DNA from: Labia minor
Lineage: Eukaryota > Arthropoda > Insecta > Dermaptera > Spongiphoridae
NCBI GenBank assembly: GCA_963082975.1
Contig: OY720348.1
Coordinates: 67,729,719 to 67,793,718 of the forward strand
Direction of reading: 5' to 3'
DNA length: 64,000 nt
Part shown: positions 38,119 to 51,700 of the stretch, one piece after another
Numbering within the stretch: position 1 is the stretch's first letter
Layout of the letters: every line of letters begins with the position of its first letter
Program-made: the position numbers and the translations under genes
Notes under the pieces: model-generated
Databases searched by the model: none
The model's input: the letters and a program-made list of their open reading frames with translations, nothing else
Told to the model about the DNA's origin: nothing

Positions 38119-38901
38119 TTATTAAATAAACCATTGTTTCTATAATTGAATTTGGTTTGACAAGAAATATTTATTCATTATGGTTTTAATAAAAGAAATA
38201 CATGAAATTTTAATCATTTAATAATTATTTTTAAAAAATATTTTATTTTGTAAACATTGTGAGATATTTAATTCAATATTTTATATTTTTTCAAAAAAAG
38301 AATTGATTTTTCTTTCAGCCTTTTCTTATTTTATATAAAATAAACTTAGTTTATGATATAAAAATAATCATAATTATTATGTATTGAGATTTATAACCGA
38401 TTTGAATTTTGTCTGTTATTGATAATTTTTGGAATAGACAATCCTTAATAAAATTATCAAAATATCATTTAAGGTTATAATCACGATCCTGATTCAGATA
38501 ATTGTTGAATAATTACAATACAACATTAAGACTTTTTTATATAACACTATATTATATTGTATAACACATTATAGTATAAATTAATTTTTAATATATAATG
38601 AAATTCTTTAAATCTTATTTATTTTATGTAATAAATACTGAATTTATTTAATTATAAGATATCTGAACCAAGGTCTTAATTTTTTTATAATATATTTAAA
38701 TATAAATAATTCAAATTAACATGTTTTAGATTAAAAATATATTTACAGATAAAAATGTATAAGAATTATTTATTTCCTTAAAAATTATATATATTTCTAG
38801 GTACTAGCACGTATCTATAACTTATACACGAATAAATCTTGAAAAGACCGCTCACTGAGGCAAATAAAAATTATACATGAAGCGCGATTACTCCGAAATT
38901 G
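38119..38901. other. AT-rich intergenic sequence
   Basis: 3' flank of the chromatin gene; nothing recognisable beyond its poly(A) signal. Confidence 0.6.
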
Positions 38902-38913
38902 ATACTAGTTAAT

Positions 38914-39192
38914 TCTTTTTCTTAAGGTGTCGACTCCCTTTCGGAGTTTGGCTATCATCATGACTAGGATAGCCTTAGAAGCTGTCCAGTCATGATTATT
39001 TTTCTTGGGAACGTTATTGCGGTGGTTTCCCGTTGCCTTCCGCATGTGTAGAACCAAGAACTGACAGTTCCTGGAACCGGAGGCAGCTTATGTTAAATTG
39101 AATTTTATTAGAAAAATTTGTTCTTAGTTGGAATTGAACGCAGACTTCTTGTGTAGAAAATTGCTACGCTACACTCTCGGCTAGCTGCCTCC
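38914..39192 (-). mobile_element. tRNA-derived SINE (family B), copy 2
   Basis: Same family and orientation as 37396-37668. A perfect 12-bp duplication ATACTAGTTAAT lies at 38902-38913 and 39193-39204. The tail on the minus strand is CTTAAGAAAAAGA. Confidence 0.85.
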
Positions 39193-39232
39193 ATACTAGT
39201 TAATACTTCTAAATTAATCTTTTATATATATA

Positions 39233-40156
39233 TAAAGGGTGTTCGGGATAAATTTGACAGTTTGGTAAGGAAAAAGAAAATCTCCTTTGTATCTATTATT
39301 TAATGAATTGACAAAAAAAATTACAGGCAGAGTAAATTACAATACTATCAACAAGATCCACTCAAAATAACTAGCATCGATCACTGTTTCAATCCTGCTT
39401 CGGTACCTCGAACAAGCTGATGCTGCAGTTTCCTTGAGAAGAGCCTCAAAAACTGTTTAATTTTATTCATTGTATGTAGTAGCGACTGTCTTCAATGAGT
39501 GCAAGCTTCATAGTAGAGGTTACAACATTCATTTCTCGTGACAAAGCTCGAATTCCAATGCCAGGGTTCTTCAACACCTGTTCCTGTAGATTTGAGAGGA
39601 ATTCTGCTGTACGAATGCAATCAGATCGTCTGCTAGGGATCTTTCTTCTTGCTACATCCTCGTAGTCACCATTGCAGTTCAGTGATTCTCAACCTTTTTT
39701 TTACCGCGGCACACATAAAAAAAGATAAGTGTAAAAGTTTACACATATTGAAAAAAGTGGTCCCAAAAACGGTTTACCTTTTATTTTAGAACTAAATTGA
39801 AAAAATTTGGAAAAAAAAAGTTTAAGAGCCTCATAATCTCACGGCACACTAAAGTGCCGCGGCACAGTGGTTGAGAATCACTGCTCAAGTTCATGCCTGA
39901 TTGTTTTTACTGTTTTCAGGGAGCATTAGGCAGCAGTCAATATCCTTATTTAGATGGCCGGCGGGTATCATCATGATGCAAGTTATTCTCTTCCATGATT
40001 CAGGTGGGTTCCAGTCATCCAACCTTTCTGACATCTTGTATATGAATGAAGAAGGGTACCAACTTTTAAATGACGTGTTGTGTGTGTTAATACCTCTAAC
40101 CTACGAAAAAATATAATCAATTATAAATATGTCATATTTATCCCAAACTCCTTGTA
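39233..40156 (-). pseudogene. Second mariner-like remnant
   Basis: Left AAGGGTGTTCGGGATAAATT and the inverse of the right end (AAGGAGTTTGGGATAAATAT) are terminal repeats. The minus strand keeps only scraps of a transposase DNA-binding part (for example RTAEFLSNLQEQVLKNPGIG) with many stops. A hAT MITE sits inside at 39680-39883. The family assignment is tentative. Confidence 0.55.
39680..39883. mobile_element. hAT MITE, 204 bp
   Basis: CAGTGATTCTCAACC and its exact inverse form 15-bp perfect ends. Flanks TTGCAGTT and CTCAAGTT agree at only 5 of 8 bases, so the duplication has decayed or is not real. It belongs to the same family as 43799-44038, in the opposite orientation. Confidence 0.75.
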
Positions 40157-41610
40157 TATACACTGCTCACAATTTGAAGTGGACCACTCGCAAAAATTCG
40201 AATATTTTAATTTTAATTAATAGTTCGACCTTAAAACCTTATTTATTCAATAGTAATAGGTTTTGTGCTAAAAATAAAGACACATGAATGAATATTAAAT
40301 ACAACATTTATTATTTAATATTAAAGAAAAAATAAATTACATTTAACGTTAAAGAGAATGTTTTTCTTTTTTGTCTAGAAAATCATTTTAATGAAATTGG
40401 AAGTAAATTAAATGTAATTTGACCACTTAATAGGATGTTGGGCCTCCGCTGCTCCGAATTAAAGATTCACAGCGACGTTTCATACTCCTTATAAGGCTCA
40501 ATATGAAATGTTGAGGCAGGGTAGCCCATTCTTCAGTTAATGCCTCTTCAAGTTGCTCCAAGTTATCTGGACAAGATAAACGCATGTGTAACTGACGTTG
40601 GAGTTTATCCCAAACATTCTCGATAGGATTCATATCGGGTGAACAAGCGGGCCAGTTCATGCGCGTGATTCCTCGCTCCTGTAAATAAAGATTAACCACC
40701 TTGTGGCTCTATGAGGACGAGCATTATCATCAACAAGAATGAAGTTTTCCCCAATTTCTTGAGCCAAAGGAACAATAACAGGCCTGAGGACTTTGTCCAG
40801 GTACGTTTGTGCGTTCACATGTTCATTCCGGAACAATATCAGCTGGGTTTTTCGATTACTCGATATCCCTGCCCAGACCATTATTGAACCTCCTCCAAAA
40901 GCTCGTACTGGCGCAGTCATACCATCGTTAAATCGCTGGTTTTTCTCTCTCCACACTCTTGAACGACGATCATGATCTTGGAGAACAAATTTCGATTCAT
41001 CAGTAAATAAACAGCGGTCCCAATATTCATCAGTCCAACTAACATGTTCACAAGCCCATTGGAGACGCGCAGCTTTATTTTTCCTCGTTAAAACAATCTT
41101 TGGCGCTGGCCTTCTTGCCCTCAAGCCGATTTCGTGGAGACGGTTTCTAACTGTTTGAGTTGAAATACGAACCCCTGTTGCGTGCTGTAAAGAACTTTGC
41201 AGTTGTCGAGCTGTTGAACCTGGTTGTCTAGAGATCTGAATTTTTAAATATCGGTCTTGTTGAAGGGTAGTTTTCCGAACTCGGCCTCCTCCATGGGTCT
41301 ATTGAGCTGTACCGGTTTTCTGGTATCGTCTCCAACCAGTGATGTATTGGTAAAATAAGAAGTAAGGGAACGCATAGTGGGAGCAATAAAAGTCCTATTT
41401 TTACCAAACTATTTTTTTCCATATAAGTTTTTATTTTTTCTTATTCTTACTATACAAAATATTAACGAACACAAAAAAGAAATTATAACAGTAGATTTAG
41501 GTGAGAGTTGTCGGGATATGAAAAAGTACTAAACGCGTTCCAGTTCTGAAAAAAGGTAAGGGAACGTCGTTCCCCCGCGTTCCCCTCTAAATACACCACT
41601 GCTGGTAACA
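40157..41610 (-). pseudogene. Tc1-type transposase pseudogene
   Basis: The minus strand encodes a nearly complete Tc1 transposase: HTH part with RNRLHEIGLRARRPAPK, catalytic TDESKF, VWAGISS, DDNARPH and NPIENVWD. After allowing for one frameshift near 40700 the spacing is D34E. Breaks: that frameshift, a TAG in the early DNA-binding part near 41300, and a hAT MITE at 41337-41601. A possible 3' terminal repeat starts at 40157 (CACTGCTCACAATTTGAAGT); the other end was not found. It cannot make an active enzyme. Confidence 0.85.
41337..41601. mobile_element. hAT-like MITE in the Tc1 pseudogene
   Basis: CAGTGATGTATT at the left and the inverse of the right end, CAGTGGTGTATT, pair with one mismatch; both are soon followed by AAGGGAACGC/AGGGGAACGC. 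The Tc1 reading is cut at this place. No clear duplication remains. Confidence 0.6.
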
Positions 41611-42493
41611 ACATTCGAAAGATGTCATCAAAATGAGAAATTTCTATAGAGCTGCAAACTATATCGAAAGAGTTTAGCTAAAAAAAAAACTAATTAAACT
41701 AATATTTAACAAATGCATTAATAAAATTAAAAAACAGAAGAGGAAAATTTAAAAAGTTCAAAAATATAATCATCAAAAGTGTTAAATTTCAAATAAATTT
41801 GCTTAGACTTGAAATCCTTTATATTTTTAAAATTATTTTTAAGTAAAATTGACTTAAGGTGAAAATCGTGAATGGGGTAGTGGGGTGGTTTTATCATAAC
41901 TATGCGCCTAGGGTGATCCCAACCGTGTGGCTGAAATTCAGAATGAAGAATTTAATCGATTTTTGAGTTCCTGATTTGTTATCTCATTTCGCAACTATTG
42001 GTATATGATTTTTATATTAACATAATCCAATGATGACTAAATTTTCTAAATCAATCAAAAAAATATAAGTGCGGATGCCGGTTCACAAGTAATTATGGTA
42101 TTTTTCATTTGATTTATTCCTATAGATTTTTCTCCAGTTTGTTTATCCCGAAGATAAGTTTAAATGGAATCATGACAATAATTTCGTCTATTTAAATCTA
42201 ATAAATTGTCATTTAAATTATAAATTGTGTTTTAATTGAAACCTTTTAAATGGATATTTCTTTGAATTCGAAATTAGAATATAAAATTATAAAATATTGT
42301 AGTTGAATAACTCCGAGCAGAGCCGAAATCATCCGAGAAACTCATGTTGCTTGGTTCATACAGGTTCGTCTCTTCGTTAAATGGCAAATAAATGCCATCG
42401 TCTTTTTAGGATGGTTCAATATATATTTCTCAACTAAAATCTTATAAATTTTAAATAAGAAAATTCTTCTGTTTAGATTTTGTTTTAAAGAAT
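41611..42493. other. Intergenic region and 5' flank of macoilin
   Basis: No gene. A GC-richer patch at 41870-41940 is unidentified. TTCTGTTTAG at 42474 may be an acceptor for a 5' UTR exon of macoilin. Confidence 0.5.
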
Positions 42494-45400
42494 ATGAAGA
42501 GAAGAAATGGCGAATGCGGCAAGCTACGGAGGCAGTTAAAACGTAATAAAATTACAGAGGGGATTTATGGAAGGTAGGATATAAACCATATGTTTATCAA
42601 AATGGCCACTTTTAAAAATATTTTAAACTTTTTGACATTTTAACATTTTAAAATACTTTTATTTATATAGTTATATTACATAAGCTTTTAAAATTATATG
42701 TTACATATTGTTTTTTAATCATTCGTTTTATTATAAAATATATCGTAATAATTTCTATTGTATTTAATTTATACTTTTAGTAACAATATTAAACTGTGAT
42801 TCCCTTATTAATTTTAGAATGAAATATTTCAGTACACTTTTATACCTCAAATTTCTTTTCTTATGGGCATTGGTGCTTCTAGCGGATTTTGTTTTGGAAT
42901 TTCGATTTGAATTCCTTTGGCCCTTTTGGCTTTTAATAAGGAGTGTTTACGACTCTTTTAAATATCAAGGATTAGTAAGTACCATTTGTCATATATATAT
43001 ATATATAAATAAATATCATTCTATTCTAATTTTATTTTTTTTCAGGCTTTTTCAGTATTTTTCATCTGTATAGCATTGACATCAGATATGATATGCTTTT
43101 TCTTTATACCAGTTCACTGGCTATTTTTTGCTGCCAGTACATATGTTTGGGTCCAATATGTTTGGCATACAGGTATTCAAGGCAAGCTAAAAATATTAAT
43201 ATTTTTGTTTATCTGGTCCCCGAAATTCTTTTAAAATGATATTTTGTGCCTTCATGCCATAATACAACTTTCTGGGGCCTTGATGTATTACACATTTCTA
43301 TATAAATAAATTTTAAAGGATAAGTTTTAAGAAGAGGAAAAGAGGGAAAATAGAGTCTGGGGCCCTCTTTGAAAAGCTCATGTTCACTGACATAACAACC
43401 ATCAAATCCGAGTCCTGAAAATTATTCCTTGTATCTGCTCTTTAAGAAAGATTAAATGTTAGCACTTGTCATACTTCCATATTGAGCAAATAAAATTACT
43501 GGCAGTCAATCTTTTGTATGACGTCCATAATAAGATTTTTATGAACCGGTAGCACAAAAGCTTTCTCAAACCCTCTTTACTGCCAACAAATGTCCAATAC
43601 CTTTTAGCTATTTTTAACACTAGTTATCGTTCAAAATTAAGATAAATATGTACTATTATATACTATAATTAACTTTTCATCATAAATAATTCATTTAAAT
43701 AATTTAAAAAAAAATATTCTTTTAATTATAAACTTATTAAATTATCAACTAAACCTACATGTAAAAAATAACTTAAGATTTTTAATTAAAATATTAATCA
43801 GTGATTCTCAACCACTGTGCCGCGAGATTATCAAAATGTGCCGCCAAATTATTACAAATGTAAAGAGGCTCTTTTTTTTCTAAATTTTTTTAAATTTGGA
43901 TCTAAAAAAAGGTGAACCGTTTTTGGGGCCACTTTTTTCAATATGATAAACTTTTATACTTATCTTTTTCTTCGTGTGCCGCCAAATTTTTAAACCTTTA
44001 AAAGTGTGCCGCGGTAAAAAAAAGGTTAAGAATCACTGCTCTCGATCAATAAATTTAAAGGCTTATATCATCAGCCTAGCTCTTATTATTTAATATAAGA
44101 ATATTTCTTGATTGTTAGTTATATCTTTAATGACATTAGCCTTACATTTAAATTATTATTTATTATTATTATTATTAAATTATTTAAATTTTTATTGGGA
44201 CTTTTAATTAATTACATTTTTTTCATTTTATATATATATATATACATTAATTACATATGTTAAATTAAAAACTTTTGATGAAGTTGTAACTATAAATTAA
44301 TGAGTTTTTAAAATATTCTACGTGCCTTCAAATAATGACAATAAAAAAAAAATTATTGAAAACATCGTTTTTTCACTTGAATACTTTTACAATTTTTTTT
44401 TTTTTTTTAGAACGTGGTATCTGCCTTCCAACTATCATTCTATGGCTTCTTTTTGTATATATTGAAGCAGCAGTGAGATTAAGAGATTTACGACATCTTC
44501 CATTTCATTTAGATCTTTGCCGTCCCTTTGCGGCACACTGGTAATTTTTTTATTGTTTGTGTTTATTTATTAATCTAAAATTTATTAAATTTTTCTAGTA
44601 TTGGATATCCAGTTGTCACTTTAGGATTTGGATTTAAAAGTTATGTAGGATATAGGATGAGAAAGGTAAAGAAATTTAAAAATTTGTTTCATTAAATATA
44701 TAATTAATTAATTTTTATAAATTATAGAGAAAACAAAAAGATGTTTCTAAAGAAAATGAATTTTATTTACAACTTTTACTTCAAGCATTACCTCTCGAAC
44801 AACAACAGGTTAAACAAACACCAAAATCTAAGTCATCCCTTCAATATAAATCTAGTCCAGAAAAATCTAAAAGTAGGTTCAAGATATGCTTAATAGAGTT
44901 TAGAACTATATAATGATTAAAATAAATAACTTTTAGATACAATTAGAAGATCATCTAGTGATATAAATATTTCAAATGGAATTGTACAAAATGGAGGTGC
45001 GCTATCTCAAAATATGCCATTGTCAAAAAATAATCATAGAAAAACATTAGATAAAGGAGATCGTGATAAAAATGAAAAATATGATAAAGGAGAAAAATTT
45101 GAAAAGTCGGAAAAGTTAGAAAGAGAGAAGAATGAATCGAATGAAATTAAAATGGTTCCATTTTTATCACAAAATATTGAAAAAAACAGTAAATTAAATA
45201 TTATTAATGGGAATCTACAAAATAGTAATGAATTGGATCAAGAAAATGGGTAAAGTATTAAAACAAATATATATATATATATATTTAAATTAAAAGTTTC
45301 ATTTTTTTTATTCAGAATTGGAGTGGACTTTGAAGACAATGAAATAGAAAGGGACAAAAATATAAAATATATGACATTTATCAAAAATTCTTCCAGTACG

Positions 45401-48400
45401 AAATTAGGACATCAAAATAAAGATAAAGAAAATTTACCTAATGCTCCAAAAGAACGAAAAAATAAAAATAAAGACATAAATTCTTTAGATGGGAGCAAGG
45501 ATCATAAAGAAGACTATTATCAAAAGTATATATATTTATATATACTTCCTCTAATTTTTGGATTAAGTTAAATTATAAATTAAATAAAAGGGTACTTTTA
45601 TAATAGTTAAAAATACAATCCTATAAGTTGACTTTTCTTTATTATTCAATAATCATATATATCATTTTATTTAGATAAAATAACTAATTTATTTTCTAGG
45701 TTAGAAAATGAAATCAAAAAATTAAAAAATGATATCCAATCAAGTAAACAGATTGAAAATGAACTTAGAACGCAATTGAATACAACCCTTGCATCTGAAA
45801 AAAATTTAAAATATGATTTGACTATATCTCAACAAGAAAATGAATTGTTGCAGAATAAGTGAGTGTTCTTTTTACCTATCTCTATTTAAAATTTCACATT
45901 AAGTGGATTTCATACCTATACTTTGGATTAAACTCTCTTTGTAGTTTAACAAATAATCATTTCTAATACCTTAAAACCTTCGTCAATACCAAACCTAATC
46001 ATATCACCTGATTGAAAGTATAGATTGGACCATGAAATTATTTTAACTATTAAGTCAGAACGAATGAATGGGCAGGCATACATTAATAAATTAATTTGTT
46101 TCCAAGCGATAAAAATTTAAAAAAACAATCCTAAAATTGTATATATATTGTCTAGATTTATAGATCAAAATGGTTCATATTGAACTAAAAATATCATATA
46201 AAGTATTTTTAATAAAATATTCAACTTTATTTTAAAAAATATGTTATAATTGTTTCGTACTTTCTTTTAAAATTAGTATTTATATATATTATTTAGATTT
46301 ATTATATACTATCTGAAAAGTACTAAAGTATGACCTAATATCTTAAAATAAATTTATAAATGATCTTTTTTAATATTTCAATTGTAAATTAAAAATACCT
46401 ATTTTTCCCATCTATTAACATCAATATCTTTGTCGTTATGAATTTAAAAACCTCTTTATATTTTTATTAGTAAAACAGGGTTATTCTAACTAATTAAAAT
46501 GTAAATAAAATGTAAACTGATAGAAATTTGTTATATTTTTACTTCAATTCATTCTGCATCACACTACCACTCCATTTTTGCATAATGACTAATTGTTGAC
46601 TAATTAGAAGATTATGCCATTCAAAGAGGCAAAACTTGATATTCAAGAATAAATTTAAATTATTTTGTCGTGCTCTCTCTGTTCTGTAAAATCTTCTATA
46701 TTTTGACAATATTTCATTGTGACGTTTGTCAAAAAATATTTACAAAAAATTCAAACTAAAAAAATCCAATCCAAGTTAATTGAATGGCATTTAATAATAT
46801 AATTAAGTACACACGAACCTTTCAAATTCATCAATATTGACACGATCCATCTATAGCATAATCTTGCAGAATTTCTATTCAATTTACCTTTCTTTGCTCA
46901 TCTCAAGATTTATATATTCCATATAATTCATGGTTTATTCTACATATTTTTATTATTATGATAATCCTGAATGATATTCGCCCATTTCTCAATATTAGTT
47001 TTTATTAATAAGCTGATAAATTGTTATTTTAGAATACAAAATTTGAATACGTCTCGGCATGGAGATAAGCAAGCGGTGGCACAAATTGAACGACGTTTAC
47101 AAGAAGAACGTCACTTAAGAACTATAGTTGAATCTCAACTTTCTGCTGAGCGAAAAGCAAACAAAGCAGAAGCTGCAAACAATAATAAGTAGGTTTTTCG
47201 ATTGTTTTTTAATAATTTAAAAAGATTTAAATTACAAATTAATTTGGATTATCTAGGAATTAATTAAAGAATAACAAAATAGAATTTTCAATAAATTTAT
47301 AAATAAATAATTATATTTATGTGAACAAACTGGAACTACATATTCATGGATTTTAAACAAACAATATTTTAGATATCGATGATTGTTTACACTACTTAAA
47401 AATATTTCTGCTTATATAGAAGATAAATTGTTAAATTATATTAAATTAAATAATATTCTCTAAAACTTGTTCTTTATTCTATTATTTTTAACCAATTTCA
47501 AAGAAAAGTAGCTCGAATTAACTTGAAAGTATGTCTTTCATTCCAATTTTTTATCTTGATTAGGACACTACAGTATAGACTTAAAAAAGAAAAATAGAAT
47601 TATCATCCCTTACATCTGTTTTAAATAATAAATAAATATTTCTTTAATTTTTTTTTACAATATATTAATAATCTTAAAACTTACAAAAATGATCAAGTGT
47701 TTAATTCTATTTATGTTCATAAAAATATGTCTATTTAATTCAGTAAAATTTCTAAATTTTTTTTAGATCCGAATGTTCAGAAAATTGTCGAATACGACGA
47801 CGTGATCTCGAAAATGAATTAAAACATTTTCGCCGAGAATTAAAAAATAAAGATGAACGTTATTTTACTTTAGAAAGAGAGAAACAGGTATTTGATGTAT
47901 TTGCAAATCATTAATATATATATATATATTTATTTTCTTTTTTCTTATAGTCTTTATTGAAATATAAAGATAATCATAACGAAGCCGAAATATTAATGCA
48001 GACTTTATCTGCTATGAAAGATAAAAATGCACATTTGGAAAATAGTTTAAGTGCGGAAACAAGAATCAAATTAGATTTGTTTTCTGCTCTAGGCGAAGCA
48101 AAAAGACAGTTAGAAATTCGAGAAAGTAAGTTATTAATCAAGTATTATATATTTTTTATTTGATAAAAATTAATTAATATATAATATTTATTTATTTAAG
48201 TAATATTCGATATATATTATGATTTATTTTTTTTAATATTTATGAGTGAAATCTGTCTCTGATTTAATTAAATTTAAGAAGAAATATAGTAAAATATTTT
48301 TCAATTTAAAAATTTTTAAAAAATATATTCTATATTTTATATTAAAACATTTTGAATTTTATACTTTTTTTATTATCCAATAAATTCAGACTATAATATT

Positions 48401-48738
48401 AAGCCTGAGAATATGGATAATTCTTTTTACATATTTAATAAGTTTTTTTTTCATATATTATTTTTTAAGACATATATTTATTATGTATATTTTCAGATGT
48501 AATCCGCTCTCATGAAAAAGAAATTTATGAGCTTAGAAGTAAAATAGCCCAAGTTTTAGCAGTGATGCCCACAGATTCTTTCACAGCAACTTCTAGTGCA
48601 TCCTCAGGTACATCTAAACTAATATTAGGCGAAAGTCAAGCTACTGGTGTTAAAGGCAATATGACTGTGTCGACTTTGGATCCAAATGCAACTGCTTATA
48701 CACCCAAGAGTACCTTGGTTACCTCAACTGAGGCCTAA
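42494..48738 (+). CDS. Macoilin, ER transmembrane and coiled-coil protein (688 aa)
   Basis: Thirteen exons: 42494-42573, 42833-42974, 43046-43172, 44411-44540, 44599-44665, 44728-44872, 44937-45249, 45316-45525, 45700-45858, 47033-47188, 47767-47887, 47951-48125, 48497-48738, all in frame. The start MKRRNGECGKLRR is the family start. Several membrane segments lie in about 28-180 (with FVLEFRFEFLWPFWLL and IPVHWLFFAASTYVW); a charged variable part follows to about 400, then coiled coils about 405-630 with CRIRRRDLENELKHFRRELK, and the conserved end about 609-688. In worms macoilin acts in the ER of neurons and affects excitability. Length is near the usual. Intron 3 holds a hAT MITE. No defects. 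Confidence 0.96.
43799..44038. mobile_element. hAT MITE in macoilin intron 3
   Basis: CAGTGATTCTCAACC and the inverse of the right end (CAGTGATTCTTAACC) pair with one mismatch. Subterminal GTGCCGCG repeats are shared with 39680-39883. Flanking 8-mers ATATTAAT and CTCTCGAT are not identical. Confidence 0.7.
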
Positions 48739-51700
48739 AATATTACCTTAACGATATTACATTTGATATTTATCTAGGGAATCATTATGATTGATCAAAT
48801 TTGTATTTCTCATCATTAATTAAAATTTAAGTTATTATAAAAGCAATAGACATTAATGACAGTAAAAATGTGATTAAAAAAATAGAATACTATATATTAT
48901 TATGTACCTGATAATATTTATTTTAAAAAGAGTTGTTCCCGATATTTTATTATAAAATTTATAATTTATATGATATCTAACTATTGTTTTCATATTTATA
49001 AATATCGAAATAATTATAAATTTTATTTTAATCTAACCAACTTTTCATTAAATTTCATTAAATTTACTATTTAATATTTTAACTAAATATTTCAGAAATG
49101 ACTTAAAATGCTCAAAAGGCGATATATAGTAAATATGTTTGATTTTTTATCAAATATATTTAATTCTGAAATGCTTAAACTAAAATGGTCAAATATAAAA
49201 AAGCTTGTATTGCTAAGAATTTTCTCATTTTTTATCCATTAATGATTAGTGAAGGCTTAAATATAATTATTATATTAAATGAAATAATTGATAATATTAT
49301 TTAAAGAATAAGTTCTAAGGCACATTTATATATGTATATATATACATATTAAATTGAATATATAAATGTATATATATATATATATATATATAATAGTTTA
49401 GCAATAAAATTTTAAGTTTATTTTTTATTAATTTTTGATGTGGCTTATATATAACTAATTATTTTAAATTATTAAAAGTATTTCAATTATTTTATTTAAT
49501 TATTAATCATTTAAAATTTGATAATTTTGTCAATAAAAGAATTCATTTTTAATTAAATTTCAACTTGAAAACGACAAAAACCAGAAAATCAACTCGAAAA
49601 CATCAAATTCTTTTATTTCTAATTTAATTTTCATCCTTTTTGCAAGTAATATGTAAATTTTAAAATTTTATTATAAACATAAATTAATATTATTTTGTTT
49701 ATATTTCAAAGAAAAATTGTGTATGATATTTAAGCTCCTATTTAAAAAAAAATTATTTATGTATTTATAAATACTTAAATCTATCTATCTCTGTGGCTCA
49801 ACGGAACTCGGAAGTTCTTGGTCGCAGCAACCACATTTCTCCAACTGTCCCTAACCTGAGCCGCAAATAAATACTTAAATAAATTAATTAATTTTGTTAA
49901 ATTGAATTAAATCAACATTAATTTTGTATATTTTATAAATTTAAAAACGATTAAAAAATAATTGATAGAAGGGGAATTGAGAAATTCATTTGAGTTTTCA
50001 ATAAATTTTATATATTATATATACATAAATGACAAGTACTGGATTATGTAGAATAATTTTTCTTTCATTTTTGTTTTTTACTTTCCTTAGTATTAAATTA
50101 ATTTTTATTTTTTTTTTATTAGCTTTTTTTTCTAATTTTAATTTGATTGTTTCAGGAACTGTCTATGCTCCAAACTTTTTTTGACCTTTTTTTATTTATG
50201 GTTTCTTTTGGGAACTACTACTGGCAGCCATAAACCTTTTAAATAATTAGGTCTTTATTGTAAATATTTTTAAAACTTTGATGTAAGTACTTTTAAGGAT
50301 TTCAAAAAGAAATTTTTAAGGTTTACTATGGCTGAAAGCAGTCTCCTAGCCCATATTTTTATATTTTATAATCGAGGACTTATTAACTGTAGTCTAAAAT
50401 ATATTTGCTGTTATTTTTTTGTTTAAAAATTTCAATTTAATAATTATTAAACAATTTTATTAAATGGTTGTCATTCTAAAAATAAATTTTTATGATAACA
50501 CTCAATTATATATTTTTCATAAAATTTGATTTGATATTTAATATAATATTAATCATCAAAATTACTAATAAATTTAAAAAATTGCAAAATTTAATACATT
50601 GTATAATTTATCTTTCAATAGTTTATTAAGAATATAACCTGATATTCTGATATTAATCAGCAGTTATTGTTTAAATCATTAAACATTTGACTTTATTCCA
50701 CATTTGGTGTTCAATGTTTATTTATTTATATTTAGTTTTATAATCATATTTTAGGGTAAAACAAAATAATTATCTTATAATTATATAAAAATGATGGTTT
50801 AAAATAAATACCTTAAAATATTAGTATGTTAATAAGTTCTCACAAAGGCTGTGTTTTTTATTTAAATTATTTTTTTTAATTTAATGTTTCTTAAATTCCC
50901 TTCTGAAATTAATAAATTTAATTTTTTTTATATTAGAATCATAAATATTAGATAATTTTTACACATTCAAAAAGAACCAAAAAATTGATCAATCTCTTTA
51001 TACAAAATTGCCATAAAAATCTTTTTTACTATAATAATATTTTTTTTTCAAATAAAATTTATTTTCAAATTTTATAATGTTTAATGACGAATACATAACA
51101 GGTACTTTGAAACTCAATTAATAAAAAATTAAAAAAAATATTTTTTTGCAATTTTATTTTTCTAAGTTAATAAAAAAAATTTCTTTTGAGATAAGTAAAT
51201 AGTTCAATCTCTTATATTCAATAATTTTTCAATTTTAATTTTTGATGTGAACATTTATCTAAATCGTTACTTTTCAATAAACACTTCATTTAATTTCATC
51301 ATGTTAGATTATAATAAAAAATCGGACAATTGATTTTTTTAAAATTTATTTTCTCATCAAATTAAGAGATTCTACATTTATAATTAAATTAAAAATATAA
51401 TAACTAATAGACATTTTGGATATACAGTAATTATTTGATAAGTGTTAAAAAAAACATTTGGAAATTTTTTTTAATAAATATTTCATACATAGTTAATGGG
51501 TTTATTCACAGTGCCAAAATTTTTTTTTTCAAAATAAGTGTATGTGAGTTGTTACAGAAATCATTATGTAATTAATTCATAAGCATAACAACTATTTATT
51601 TATAAATATTAATAATTAATATATATTCTTTCTGAAAATAAATTTTTAATTATTGGAGGAATAAGATAAAAATATATAATTTTTTCAATATATTCTAGTT

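Noticed and set aside
44335..44410. Start codon at 44335 for a short membrane protein
   Set aside because: This is intron sequence running into macoilin exon 4; the exon fits the macoilin frame.
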